Of a stretch of 5,008 bases of DNA, positions 1 to 5,008 are shown one piece after another. Both the position numbers and the translations under genes were made by a program. Source of the DNA: Thermococcus sp. (lineage in GTDB: Archaea; Methanobacteriota_B; Thermococci; Thermococcales; Thermococcaceae); NCBI GenBank assembly GCA_027001105.1, contig JALTMZ010000111.1, positions 1-5,008 of the forward strand, in the 5' to 3' direction. Position 1 is the stretch's first letter. The number at the start of each line of letters is the position of its first letter. The notes beneath the pieces are model-generated. The model saw nothing but the letters and a program-made list of their open reading frames with translations, did not search any database and was not told the origin of the DNA.

Positions 1-526
1 CCATGTATAGGGAGGATTTGTGAAACACCACTACGTTGGTGACTCCCAGACGAGACAAGTTAAGGCGCATCTCCTTCAGCCTTTCTTCTCCAACATCAAA
101 GGCGTAAATTATTCCCCTGTTTTTCATAAGCTGTGCCATGTACGATGTTTTCCCCCCAGGGGCTGCTGCCATATCCGCAACAGTTTCTCCAGGTTGGGGA
201 TTAAGGGCCACTGGGGGATACATTGATGATGCCTCCTGGATGTAGAGGAGTCCGCTTAAGTATTCGGGAGTTGAGGTTATTGAGAAGGGCTCTCTTGTTA
301 AACAAAATCCCTCTTTTGCCCAAGGAACTCTTTTAAACTGAAAGCCTTTTTTGTTCAGCAATTTGGTAAGCTTTGGAATTTCAGTCCTGAGAGTGTTCAC
401 CCTAAAGCATCTTGGCAGGGGTTTCTCCATGGCTTCGGCTATTCTTATTGCTCTTTCCCCCCACAGCTGGTAGTATCGTTCAGCAAAGGTCTTTGAGTAT
501 CCAAGGCTGAAGAGTCTTTCGAGCAT
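1..526 (-). CDS. tRNA (cytosine-5-)-methyltransferase, NOL1/NOP2/Sun family (Trm4-like), N-terminal part
   Basis: S-adenosylmethionine-dependent RNA m5C methyltransferase; 175 N-terminal residues are present and the rest lies beyond the left edge. The N-terminal segment RCFRVNTLR (39-47) is the family's RNA-contacting region. YIQEASSMYPP (95-105) precedes SAM-binding motif I DMAAAPGGKT (118-127), and motif II FD follows at 143-144. The catalytic cysteines of motifs IV and VI would lie outside the window. It closely resembles Pyrococcus Trm4-type enzymes, which methylate tRNA cytosines near the variable loop; RNA specificity is inferred from the family, not visible here. ATG at 526 is chosen because a TATA-like box lies 21 nt upstream, which would fit a leaderless mRNA; there is no well-spaced Shine-Dalgarno. 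The frame stays open upstream to a TTG at 586 that overlaps the argF stop (TTGA), so a 20-residue longer, translationally coupled form is possible. It lies 56 nt downstream of argF on the same strand. Confidence 0.9.
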   Translation of the reverse strand, partial: MLERLFSLGYSKTFAERYYQLWGERAIRIAEAMEKPLPRCFRVNTLRTEIPKLTKLLNKKGFQFKRVPWAKEGFCLTREPFSITSTPEYLSGLLYIQEASSMYPPVALNPQPGETVADMAAAPGGKTSYMAQLMKNRGIIYAFDVGEERLKEMRLNLSRLGVTNVVVFHKSSLYM

Positions 527-546
527 GGTTGAGTAATCCCAGCCCT

Positions 547-553
547 CATTTAT
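547..553 (-). promoter_or_regulatory. candidate TATA box for the methyltransferase gene
   Basis: The minus strand reads TATAAAT, with an A-rich CCAAAA stretch just upstream that could serve as BRE. The box centre is about 24 nt before the ATG at 526, which would place the transcription start at or near that ATG (leaderless). This is inference from motif and spacing only; co-transcription from argF is the alternative. Confidence 0.3.
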
Positions 554-582
554 AGAAGTTTTGGAAAAAGAAAGGAGATGGA

Positions 583-1530
583 TCAAACCTTAATGCCACC
601 CATAATCAAGGCCAGAGCCGCTTTTTGAGCGTGCAGCCTGTTTTCAGCCTGATCCCAGACAACACTGTTTGGTGAGTCGATTACATCGTCTGTAACTTCC
701 TCGCCCCTGTGTGCCGGAAGGCAGTGCATGAAGATATAATCTGGCTTTGCGTGTTTGACAAGCTCCTTGTTCACTTGGAACGGCTTGAATATCTTCCTTC
801 TCATCTCAGCCTCAGCTTCCTGTCCCATTGAAGCCCAAACGTCGGTGTAAATTACATCAGCGTCTTTTACGGCTTTAACTGGGTCATGCAAGAGCTCAAA
901 GCTTCCACCGCTCTCAGCTGCATTTTTTTCGGCCCACTTGATAACCTTCTCGTCGGGCTCGTATCCTTCTGGTGTGGCAACTACAACATCAGCACCAAGC
1001 TTCGTTCCGGCAATCATGAGGGAGTGGGCAACGTTGTTTCCATCTCCTACATAAACAACCTTAATCCCCTGTATTCTTCCTTTCTTTTCCCAAATTGTCA
1101 TGTAGTCTGCCAAAGCCTGACATGGATGTGAGAAATCACTCAAACCGTTGATTACAGGGACACTTGCGTACTTTGCCAGATCCTCAACGTCCTTGTGGGC
1201 ATAGACTCTTGCCATAATCCCATCAACATACCTGCTCAGTACACGGGCAGTGTCTGCTATTGTTTCTCCCCTCCTCAGTTGAAGGTCTTGGGCATTCAGG
1301 TAGAGGGCGTATCCTCCAAGCTGGTACATTCCAACTTCAAAGCTTATTCTTGTTCTCGTTGAGGGCTTCTGGAAAATCATTGCCAAAGTTTTGCCTTCCA
1401 AAACGCGATGTGGTTTTCCTATTTTGTTCCATATCTTCATCATCTTTGCTGTTTCAAGAATTGTTTCAATTTCTTCTCTGGTAAAATCCTGTAAGCAGAG
1501 AATATCTCTTCCAGCCAAGCTAACTACCAT
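583..1530 (-). CDS. argF: ornithine carbamoyltransferase (OTCase)
   Basis: Cytosolic enzyme of arginine biosynthesis that converts carbamoyl phosphate and ornithine to citrulline and phosphate. With the start at 1530 the protein has 315 residues, the length I recall for the P. furiosus enzyme, and matches it almost throughout. Visible motifs are the carbamoyl-phosphate loop STRTR (57-61), HPCQ (135-138), the ornithine-side DVWASMGQ (230-237) and HCLPAHRG (269-276) with the catalytic Cys270. Three further in-frame starts lie upstream (ATG 1542, GTG 1539, ATG 1536). ATG 1530 is preferred because GGTGAT sits just before it and because the P. furiosus protein begins with the same MVVSLAG. Family knowledge: the Pyrococcus enzyme is a dodecamer that receives thermolabile carbamoyl phosphate by channelling from a carbamate kinase-like enzyme; no such gene is in this window. 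It is divergent from thyX and is followed after 56 nt by the methyltransferase gene. Confidence 0.97.
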   Translation of the reverse strand: MVVSLAGRDILCLQDFTREEIETILETAKMMKIWNKIGKPHRVLEGKTLAMIFQKPSTRTRISFEVGMYQLGGYALYLNAQDLQLRRGETIADTARVLSRYVDGIMARVYAHKDVEDLAKYASVPVINGLSDFSHPCQALADYMTIWEKKGRIQGIKVVYVGDGNNVAHSLMIAGTKLGADVVVATPEGYEPDEKVIKWAEKNAAESGGSFELLHDPVKAVKDADVIYTDVWASMGQEAEAEMRRKIFKPFQVNKELVKHAKPDYIFMHCLPAHRGEEVTDDVIDSPNSVVWDQAENRLHAQKAALALIMGGIKV

Positions 1531-1534
1531 CGGC

Positions 1535-1540
1535 ATCACC
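1535..1540 (-). promoter_or_regulatory. ribosome binding site deciding the argF start
   Basis: The minus strand reads GGTGAT, complementary to the 3' end of archaeal 16S rRNA (AUCACC). It ends 4 nt before ATG 1530. It overlaps the alternative starts at 1542, 1539 and 1536, so those codons are better read as part of the binding site than as initiators. Confidence 0.55.
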
Positions 1541-1559
1541 ATATAAAGCTGATTTTTTG

Positions 1560-1568
1560 TTTTAATAA
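1560..1568 (-). promoter_or_regulatory. candidate argF TATA box
   Basis: The minus strand reads TTATTAAAA, preceded by GAAATAG as a possible BRE. Its centre is about 34 nt before ATG 1530, which predicts a transcription start near 1538 and a very short leader. A second AT-rich motif, TTTATAT (1541-1547), is closer but would place the start site inside the gene, so it is less likely. Confidence 0.4.
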
Positions 1569-1590
1569 CTATTTCGTCGCTAAAAAGTGC

Positions 1591-1597
1591 TATTTAA
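1591..1597 (+). promoter_or_regulatory. candidate thyX TATA box
   Basis: TATTTAA preceded by AAAAAGTGC, a BRE-like purine/A run. The predicted start site is near 1620, giving a leader of about 105 nt, long for this group. Weaker AT-rich alternatives lie nearer the gene (around 1683-1689 and 1699-1707), so the assignment is tentative. A pair of ATTGAC hexamers (1616-1621 and 1628-1633) falls at the predicted start. Confidence 0.3.
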
Positions 1598-1711
1598 CGA
1601 AAGTTTTGGGGACATATTGACGGTATTATTGACAAACATAAACAGAAATTCTCGTCTCTTTTTCAGAAGTGTTCTGGCAAGACTAATAAGGGCGCAGTGT
1701 ATCTATAGTTC

Positions 1712-1717
1712 GGAGGG
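1712..1717 (+). promoter_or_regulatory. ribosome binding site deciding the thyX start
   Basis: GGAGGG lies 7 nt upstream of GTG 1725. Its strength and spacing favour that GTG over the in-frame upstream GTG at 1587. Confidence 0.75.
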
Positions 1718-1724
1718 TTCTCCC

Positions 1725-2459
1725 GTGGATAGGATAAAGGTTAGGCTCATCAATTACACACCAAAACCTTTGGAAACCGTAACATGGGCTGCACTGATTT
1801 CCTACTGGGGGGAATGGGAAAGCGAAGCATTCGAAAGGACAACAATGGCTGATGTAAGGAGACATCTACCAAAGGTCCTCTCATACGGGCATGAAAGCAT
1901 CTTGGAGCATGCAGTTTTCACATTTGCGATTGAGGGATGTTCTCGTGTATGTACTCACCAACTAATTCGACACAGAATTGCCAGCTATACGCAGCAATCC
2001 CATAGGTATATAAAGATAAATCCACAAGATGTCGAGGAGACATTTTTAATTCCAGAGAGCATTAAAGAGAAGCCTGAACTTTATGAGAAGTGGAAGCGGC
2101 TCATGGAAGGAGCGATAAGACTATACAAAGAGGCTTATGAAAATGGTGTTCACCAAGAAGATGCCCGCTATATTCTTCCCCAGGCAGTTAGGACTAAAAT
2201 TGTCGTAACCATGAATCTTAGGGAGCTTAAGCACTTCTTTGGTCTCAGAACATGTGAAAGGGCTCAGTGGGAGATAAATTATGTTGCGTGGAAAATGCTG
2301 GGGGAGATTTCAAAAGTTGAAGAATTACGGCCCATAATCAAATGGGCAAAGTTAGGACCAAGGTGCATTCAGCTTGGCTACTGTCCAGAGCGAGAGCTGA
2401 TGCCGGAAGGCTGTCTTAAGAGAACAAGAGAGAAGTGGAGGGAAATGTCCGAAGGCTGA
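1725..2459 (+). CDS. thyX: flavin-dependent thymidylate synthase ThyX
   Basis: Makes dTMP from dUMP using methylene-tetrahydrofolate as carbon donor and FAD/NAD(P)H as reductant; it replaces classical ThyA and acts as a homotetramer in the cytosol. The 244-residue product carries the diagnostic ThyX motif RHRX7S: R82-H83-R84 with S92, followed by H93-R94. Other conserved blocks are GHESILEH (55-62) and the C-terminal NLRELKHFFGLRTCERAQWE (164-183), including R175 of the dUMP-binding region. The tail after residue 210 holds three cysteines (214, 220, 230) in GPRC-, GYC- and EGC-contexts. The start is GTG 1725, with GGAGGG 7 nt upstream and a protein beginning at the expected DRIKV strand. The frame is open back to GTG 1587, but the extra 46 residues look unlike the family. 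It is divergent from argF and followed by T-tracts, so it is probably monocistronic. Confidence 0.96.
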   Translation: MDRIKVRLINYTPKPLETVTWAALISYWGEWESEAFERTTMADVRRHLPKVLSYGHESILEHAVFTFAIEGCSRVCTHQLIRHRIASYTQQSHRYIKINPQDVEETFLIPESIKEKPELYEKWKRLMEGAIRLYKEAYENGVHQEDARYILPQAVRTKIVVTMNLRELKHFFGLRTCERAQWEINYVAWKMLGEISKVEELRPIIKWAKLGPRCIQLGYCPERELMPEGCLKRTREKWREMSEG

Positions 2460-2512
2460 TGGGACTGAGTTCGTGATGATAAAATTCTTATAGAGCAAGA
2501 GACGGTAAAGTA

Positions 2513-2540
2513 AAAATCCTTCCCTGATTGGCAGGATTTT
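2513..2540. repeat. 8-bp inverted repeat downstream of thyX
   Basis: AAAATCCT (2513-2520) and AGGATTTT (2533-2540) are perfect inverted repeats around a 12-nt loop. In RNA they form a stem 10 to 23 nt before T-rich DNA. It may be part of the thyX 3' end or a protein site upstream of the next promoter; the sequence does not decide. Confidence 0.5.
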
Positions 2541-2550
2541 CATATTAATT

Positions 2551-2570
2551 TTGATTTTTTGTCTTTTTTT
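2551..2570 (+). terminator. oligo-T terminator of thyX
   Basis: Two T-runs (six Ts at 2555-2560 and seven at 2564-2570) lie in an intergenic T-rich stretch about 95 nt after the thyX stop. Archaeal RNA polymerase terminates intrinsically at such oligo-T tracts without requiring a hairpin. Confidence 0.6.
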
Positions 2571-2582
2571 AGAAGAATTCTT

Positions 2583-2597
2583 GGGAAAATTATATAA
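2583..2597 (+). promoter_or_regulatory. BRE and TATA box of the DUF257 gene
   Basis: GGGAAAA (2583-2589) followed by TTATATAA (2590-2597) is the best archaeal promoter match in the window. From a centre near 2594 the start site is expected around 2618-2621. That is downstream of the GTG at 2611 and just upstream of, or at, the GGTGA ribosome binding site. Confidence 0.7.
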
Positions 2598-2619
2598 ACG
2601 TCAATACTGAGTGCAGTAT

Positions 2620-2624
2620 GGTGA
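2620..2624 (+). promoter_or_regulatory. ribosome binding site deciding the DUF257 start
   Basis: GGTGA is 7 nt upstream of TTG 2632. No comparable site precedes GTG 2611, so TTG 2632 is the preferred initiator. The transcript would have only about 12-15 nt of leader, most of it this site. Confidence 0.5.
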
Positions 2625-2631
2625 ACATAAA

Positions 2632-3279
2632 TTGAAATTAGAGAAATTTTTTGAGAGCCTCAAAGCTGGCGAGACAGTTCTTATCGAGCATGATTCCAAA
2701 TCTGTTCCAGTCCATTCATTTTACTCATTGACCAAATGCACGGGAAACATGAGGAGTCTTGTTGATGACTTCTTGGACACACTTTATATCTATAAGGTGC
2801 ATCTTGAGCTTTCTGGAACTGATACATCGAAATTTGAGGATCTGCAGGTTATTAAGATTGGAGGAGTGAAAAGTGTCGGAAAGATTGTGGGAAAAATTAG
2901 CTCTCGTGGAGGTGTTATACTGAGGAGAGAATACCAAATGATCTACGAGAATGCCATTGATGATGGGTCTCTGGTCATAAATCCAGTTTTGGGAATAGAA
3001 AAGCTCCTCATCTTGGGGTCCTCAAGACTTGAGGTCTTGGAGACTTTAGCAGAAATTTCTTCCAGACTTGGAGACAGAAGGAGAATCGCAGTGTATTTCG
3101 TTGACAAATCTGTTTTGAAAACTGGAGAGTTCAACCCACTCTCGATTATGGAATTCCTCTCAACAACAGTCGTTAATGTGGAAAAGAGAGGGAGGGTATA
3201 CACTTTTGAGGTCTTGAAGTCAATAAACCCCGAGTTGGACGGGAAGACCTACAGCTATGATCTTGACGTTGTAGAATGA
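2632..3279 (+). CDS. DUF257 family protein of unknown function
   Basis: Product of 215 residues resembling DUF257 (PF03192), a family known mainly from Thermococcales and without an established function. The opening segment FFESLKAGETVLIEHDSKS (6-24) is the family-typical first helix and strand. From memory, relatives are described as having a RecA/KaiC-like core, but no Walker A GxxxxGK[ST] P-loop is visible here, so ATP hydrolysis should not be assumed. No signal peptide or obvious membrane segment is seen; alternating beta-type and helical segments suggest a soluble alpha/beta protein. TTG 2632 is chosen from GGTGA 7 nt upstream and from the TATA box, whose predicted start site excludes GTG 2611 (which would give 222 residues). 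It has its own promoter, and its last 25 bp overlap the opposing HIT gene. The family assignment is fairly secure; the role is not known. Confidence 0.8.
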   Translation: MKLEKFFESLKAGETVLIEHDSKSVPVHSFYSLTKCTGNMRSLVDDFLDTLYIYKVHLELSGTDTSKFEDLQVIKIGGVKSVGKIVGKISSRGGVILRREYQMIYENAIDDGSLVINPVLGIEKLLILGSSRLEVLETLAEISSRLGDRRRIAVYFVDKSVLKTGEFNPLSIMEFLSTTVVNVEKRGRVYTFEVLKSINPELDGKTYSYDLDVVE

Positions 3280-3773
3280 TACTCCTCCCTTAAAACTTCT
3301 TCAAGAGCCTTTTTCAGCTCTTTGTAACTCTCTTCCATTGCTTGCGGAATTACTTTTACATCGGCTAAAACCGGCATGAAGTTTGTATCTCCGTTCCATC
3401 TTGGGACAATGTGAAGATGAACATGGTCATCTATCCCTGCTCCAGCAACTCTGCCTAAATTAACACCCATATTAAACCCATCGGGATTCATTGCCCTCTT
3501 CAGGGCTTTTATCATCAATTGAGAAAGCTTCATTATTTCCAAAAGTTCATCATCGGTTAACTCTTCCCACTTTCCAACATGTCTATAGGGAGCAATCATG
3601 ACATGACCCGGATTGTACGGATAATTGTTCATGATTATAAATGCATATTTTCCTCTGTACAGAATTAGTCTTTCCTCATCCCTGTTCTCCTTTGGAAAGT
3701 CACAGAAAATGCATCCATTGTGTTTTGGAGATCTTATGTATCTGATTCTCCACGGTGCCCATATGATTTTCAA
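3255..3773 (-). CDS. HIT-family (histidine triad) nucleotide hydrolase/transferase, Ap4A phosphorylase-like
   Basis: Cytosolic HIT-superfamily enzyme of 172 residues that acts on phosphate-linked nucleotides such as diadenosine polyphosphates; the exact substrate is inferred. The triad H117-V-H119-L-H121 sits in DDHVHLHIVPRW (115-126), the middle histidines forming the nucleophile/phosphate site. The N-terminal WAPWRIRYI (5-13) and the PRWNGDTNFMPV stretch (124-135) point to the Fhit/Ap4A-phosphorylase-like branch rather than to Hint. C21 and C24 in GCIFC, with H65, fit the structural zinc site of that branch. The start is TTG 3773: it gives the expected N-terminus and has GGAGGTGA (3778-3785) 4 nt upstream, while the nearby ATG 3787 is out of frame and stops after five codons. 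The C-terminus (EYHSTTSRS) lies in the region overlapping the DUF257 gene. It is divergent from apgM. Confidence 0.93.
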   Translation of the reverse strand: MKIIWAPWRIRYIRSPKHNGCIFCDFPKENRDEERLILYRGKYAFIIMNNYPYNPGHVMIAPYRHVGKWEELTDDELLEIMKLSQLMIKALKRAMNPDGFNMGVNLGRVAGAGIDDHVHLHIVPRWNGDTNFMPVLADVKVIPQAMEESYKELKKALEEVLREEYHSTTSRS

Positions 3774-3793
3774 CCTCTCACCTCCATGAGAGG
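3774..3793. repeat. inverted repeat enclosing the HIT gene's ribosome binding site
   Basis: CCTCTCA (3774-3780) and TGAGAGG (3787-3793) are perfect 7-bp inverted repeats around a 6-nt loop. On the HIT mRNA strand the loop is TGGAGG, the core of the Shine-Dalgarno GGAGGTGA (3785-3778), and the stem ends directly against the TTG start. It could be an RNA hairpin if transcription begins upstream of 3793, or a DNA operator over the start site if it begins near 3785. Confidence 0.6.
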
Positions 3794-3805
3794 CAACGTT
3801 GATGA

Positions 3806-3820
3806 ATTAAAAAGCTTTTC
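3806..3820 (-). promoter_or_regulatory. candidate BRE and TATA box of the HIT gene
   Basis: The minus strand reads GGAAAAGC (3820 down to 3814 region) followed by TTTTTAAT (3813-3806). The predicted start site lies near 3783-3787, giving a leader of about 10-14 nt that barely contains the ribosome binding site. It overlaps the palindrome AAAAGCTTTT (3810-3819). Confidence 0.45.
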
Positions 3821-3822
3821 CC

Positions 3823-3836
3823 AGAAATCTTTAAGA
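3823..3836 (+). promoter_or_regulatory. candidate BRE and TATA box of apgM
   Basis: AGAAAT (3823-3828) followed by CTTTAAGA (3829-3836) fits an archaeal BRE/TATA pair. The expected start site is near 3858, leaving a leader of about 18 nt that includes the GAGGTG site. Confidence 0.45.
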
Positions 3837-3863
3837 AATCTCATTCTAAACTTGGAGCAAAGT

Positions 3864-3869
3864 GAGGTG
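3864..3869 (+). promoter_or_regulatory. apgM ribosome binding site
   Basis: GAGGTG lies 6 nt before ATG 3876, normal strength and spacing for this group. It confirms the ATG over the out-of-frame TTG at 3871. Confidence 0.75.
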
Positions 3870-3875
3870 GTTGAA

Positions 3876-5008
3876 ATGAAGAGGAAAGGAATCTTGATTA
3901 TCATAGATGGTCTTGGGGACAGACCTATAAAGGAATTTGGTGGAAAAACGCCATTGGAATATGCAAACACACCAAACCTTGATAAGCTTGCTAAAATAGG
4001 GATCCTTGGACTGCAGGATCCGATAAAACCCGGACAGCCGGCAGGAAGCGACACAGCTCATCTCTCAATCTTTGGATATAATCCTTATAAAACCTACAGG
4101 GGAAGAGGGTTTTTTGAGGCATTAGGCGTTGGTTTGGACTTGGATAAAGATGATTTGGCTTTCAGGGTGAACTTTGCGACCATTAAAAACGGAATAATTG
4201 TTGACAGAAGGGCAGGAAGGATTTCAACTGAGGAAGCTCACGAGCTGGCAAAGGCGATTCAAGAAAACGTTAGGCTTCCAGTTGAGTTTATATTCAAGGG
4301 CGCAACTGGACACAGGGCAGTTTTGGTGCTTAAAGGAATGGCCGAAGGTTACAGAGTAGGTGAAAATGATCCACACGAGGCAGGTAAACCGCCACACAAA
4401 TTCACATATGAAGATGAAGAGAGCAGGAAAGTGGCTGAGATTCTTGAAGAGTTTGTTCAAAAAGCTCATGAGGTTCTGGAAAATCATCCAGTCAACGAAA
4501 AGAGAAGAAGAGAAGGCAAGCCTGTTGCCAATTATCTTCTCATTAGAGGGGCTGGGACCTATCCAGACATTCCCATGAAGTTCACTGAACAGTGGAAGGT
4601 GAAAGCTGCTGCTGTCCTTGCCACCGCTCTGGTCAAAGGTGTTGCCAGAGCTATTGGCTTTGATGTGTTCACACCTGAAGGAGCTACTGGTGAGTATAAT
4701 ACTGACGAAATGGCAAAGGCTAAAGCGGCTGTTGAACTGTTGAAGGATTATGATTTTGTATTTGTTCATTTCAAACCTACAGATGCTGCAGGGCATGACA
4801 ACAAGCCAAAGCTCAAGGCAGAGATGATTGAGAAAGCCGACAGAATGATCGGCTACATCATCGAGAACATCGACTTGGAAAAGACCGTTGTGGCAGTTAC
4901 AGGTGACCACTCAACTCCATGTGAAGTTATGAACCACAGCGGTGATCCAGTACCTCTCTTAATAGCCGGGGGAGGGGTAAGGACGGACTATACAGAGAGC
5001 TTTGGAGA
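3876..5008 (+). CDS. apgM: 2,3-bisphosphoglycerate-independent phosphoglycerate mutase, archaeal type (aPGAM), C-terminus cut
   Basis: Interconverts 3- and 2-phosphoglycerate in lower glycolysis/gluconeogenesis, using two divalent metals and a phosphoserine intermediate (alkaline-phosphatase superfamily). The window holds 377 residues plus two bases of the next codon; from memory the P. furiosus enzyme has about 411, so roughly 35 residues are missing at the right edge. Visible motifs are IIIDGLGDRP (8-17) with metal ligand D11, and PAGSDTAHLS (55-64) with the catalytic Ser58. GRGFFEALG (76-84) marks the lid domain. KPTDAAGHD (300-308) supplies D303 and H307, and TGDHSTPCEVMNHSGD (342-357) supplies D344, H345 and H354. 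The N-terminus fits the family at ATG 3876, and the reading frame is intact to the edge. It faces away from the HIT gene across a 102-bp shared promoter region. Confidence 0.97.
   Translation, partial: MKRKGILIIIDGLGDRPIKEFGGKTPLEYANTPNLDKLAKIGILGLQDPIKPGQPAGSDTAHLSIFGYNPYKTYRGRGFFEALGVGLDLDKDDLAFRVNFATIKNGIIVDRRAGRISTEEAHELAKAIQENVRLPVEFIFKGATGHRAVLVLKGMAEGYRVGENDPHEAGKPPHKFTYEDEESRKVAEILEEFVQKAHEVLENHPVNEKRRREGKPVANYLLIRGAGTYPDIPMKFTEQWKVKAAAVLATALVKGVARAIGFDVFTPEGATGEYNTDEMAKAKAAVELLKDYDFVFVHFKPTDAAGHDNKPKLKAEMIEKADRMIGYIIENIDLEKTVVAVTGDHSTPCEVMNHSGDPVPLLIAGGGVRTDYTESFG

Noticed and set aside
20..226. 68-codon open frame on the plus strand
   Set aside because: It lies antisense to the methyltransferase gene, which is continuous and carries the SAM motif in this interval.
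2460..2530. Possible C/D-box guide RNA (TGATGG, CTGA, GTGATGA, CTGA in order)
   Set aside because: The first pair is too close together for a guide, the first C box is off consensus, and no internal D'/C' pair lies between GTGATGA and the last CTGA.
2618..2635. ATG at 2618 as the DUF257 start
   Set aside because: It is out of frame with the gene and reaches a stop after five codons.
3770..3787. Five-codon ORF (ATG 3787 to TGA) overlapping the HIT start
   Set aside because: Its ATG is partly formed by the Shine-Dalgarno region and would sit at or before the predicted start site; it is most likely a coincidence.
3810..3819. AAAAGCTTTT palindrome between HIT and apgM
   Set aside because: It is explained by the overlap of an A-rich BRE and a T-rich TATA box; at 10 bp in AT-rich promoter DNA it carries little information.
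4224..4910. 228-codon open frame on the minus strand
   Set aside because: It is fully antisense to apgM, whose product matches its family along the whole length. The antisense protein looks like no family I know, and no convincing start signals were seen.
1..5008. Mobile element, CRISPR array, defence or toxin system
   Set aside because: No transposase, recombinase, repeat-spacer pattern or toxin/antitoxin-like pair was seen; the genes are almost all core metabolism.

Overview
The window reads as a chromosomal housekeeping stretch from a hyperthermophilic euryarchaeon of the order Thermococcales (Pyrococcus, Thermococcus or Palaeococcus). The ornithine carbamoyltransferase and the phosphoglycerate mutase closely match the Pyrococcus furiosus proteins as I remember them. 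One gene belongs to DUF257, a family described mainly from Thermococcales. Upstream regions carry archaeal BRE/TATA-like boxes and GGAGGTGA-type ribosome binding sites, and three of the six genes appear to start with GTG or TTG. I cannot name the species from the sequence alone.

Layout: positions 1-526 (minus) hold the N-terminal part of a NOL1/NOP2/Sun-family tRNA cytosine-5 methyltransferase, cut by the window edge. Positions 583-1530 (minus) hold argF. A divergent regulatory gap of about 194 bp follows, then thyX at 1725-2459 (plus). Next comes a 172-bp gap with an inverted repeat, T-tracts and a clear BRE/TATA. The DUF257 gene lies at 2632-3279 (plus) and overlaps tail-to-tail by 25 bp with a HIT-family nucleotide hydrolase/transferase at 3255-3773 (minus). 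A compact 102-bp divergent promoter region separates that gene from apgM, which starts at 3876 (plus) and runs off the right edge.

The genes do not form one pathway: tRNA modification, arginine biosynthesis, dTMP synthesis, nucleotide turnover and lower glycolysis/gluconeogenesis sit side by side in mostly single-gene transcription units. Only argF and the methyltransferase could share a transcript. No tRNA, rRNA, CRISPR array, insertion sequence or attachment site was seen, and no stretch over 300 bp lacks a gene. I found no convincing novel multi-gene system. The best leads are the uncharacterised DUF257 protein with its probable TTG start, the inverted repeat over the HIT gene's initiation region, and the DUF257/HIT antisense overlap.
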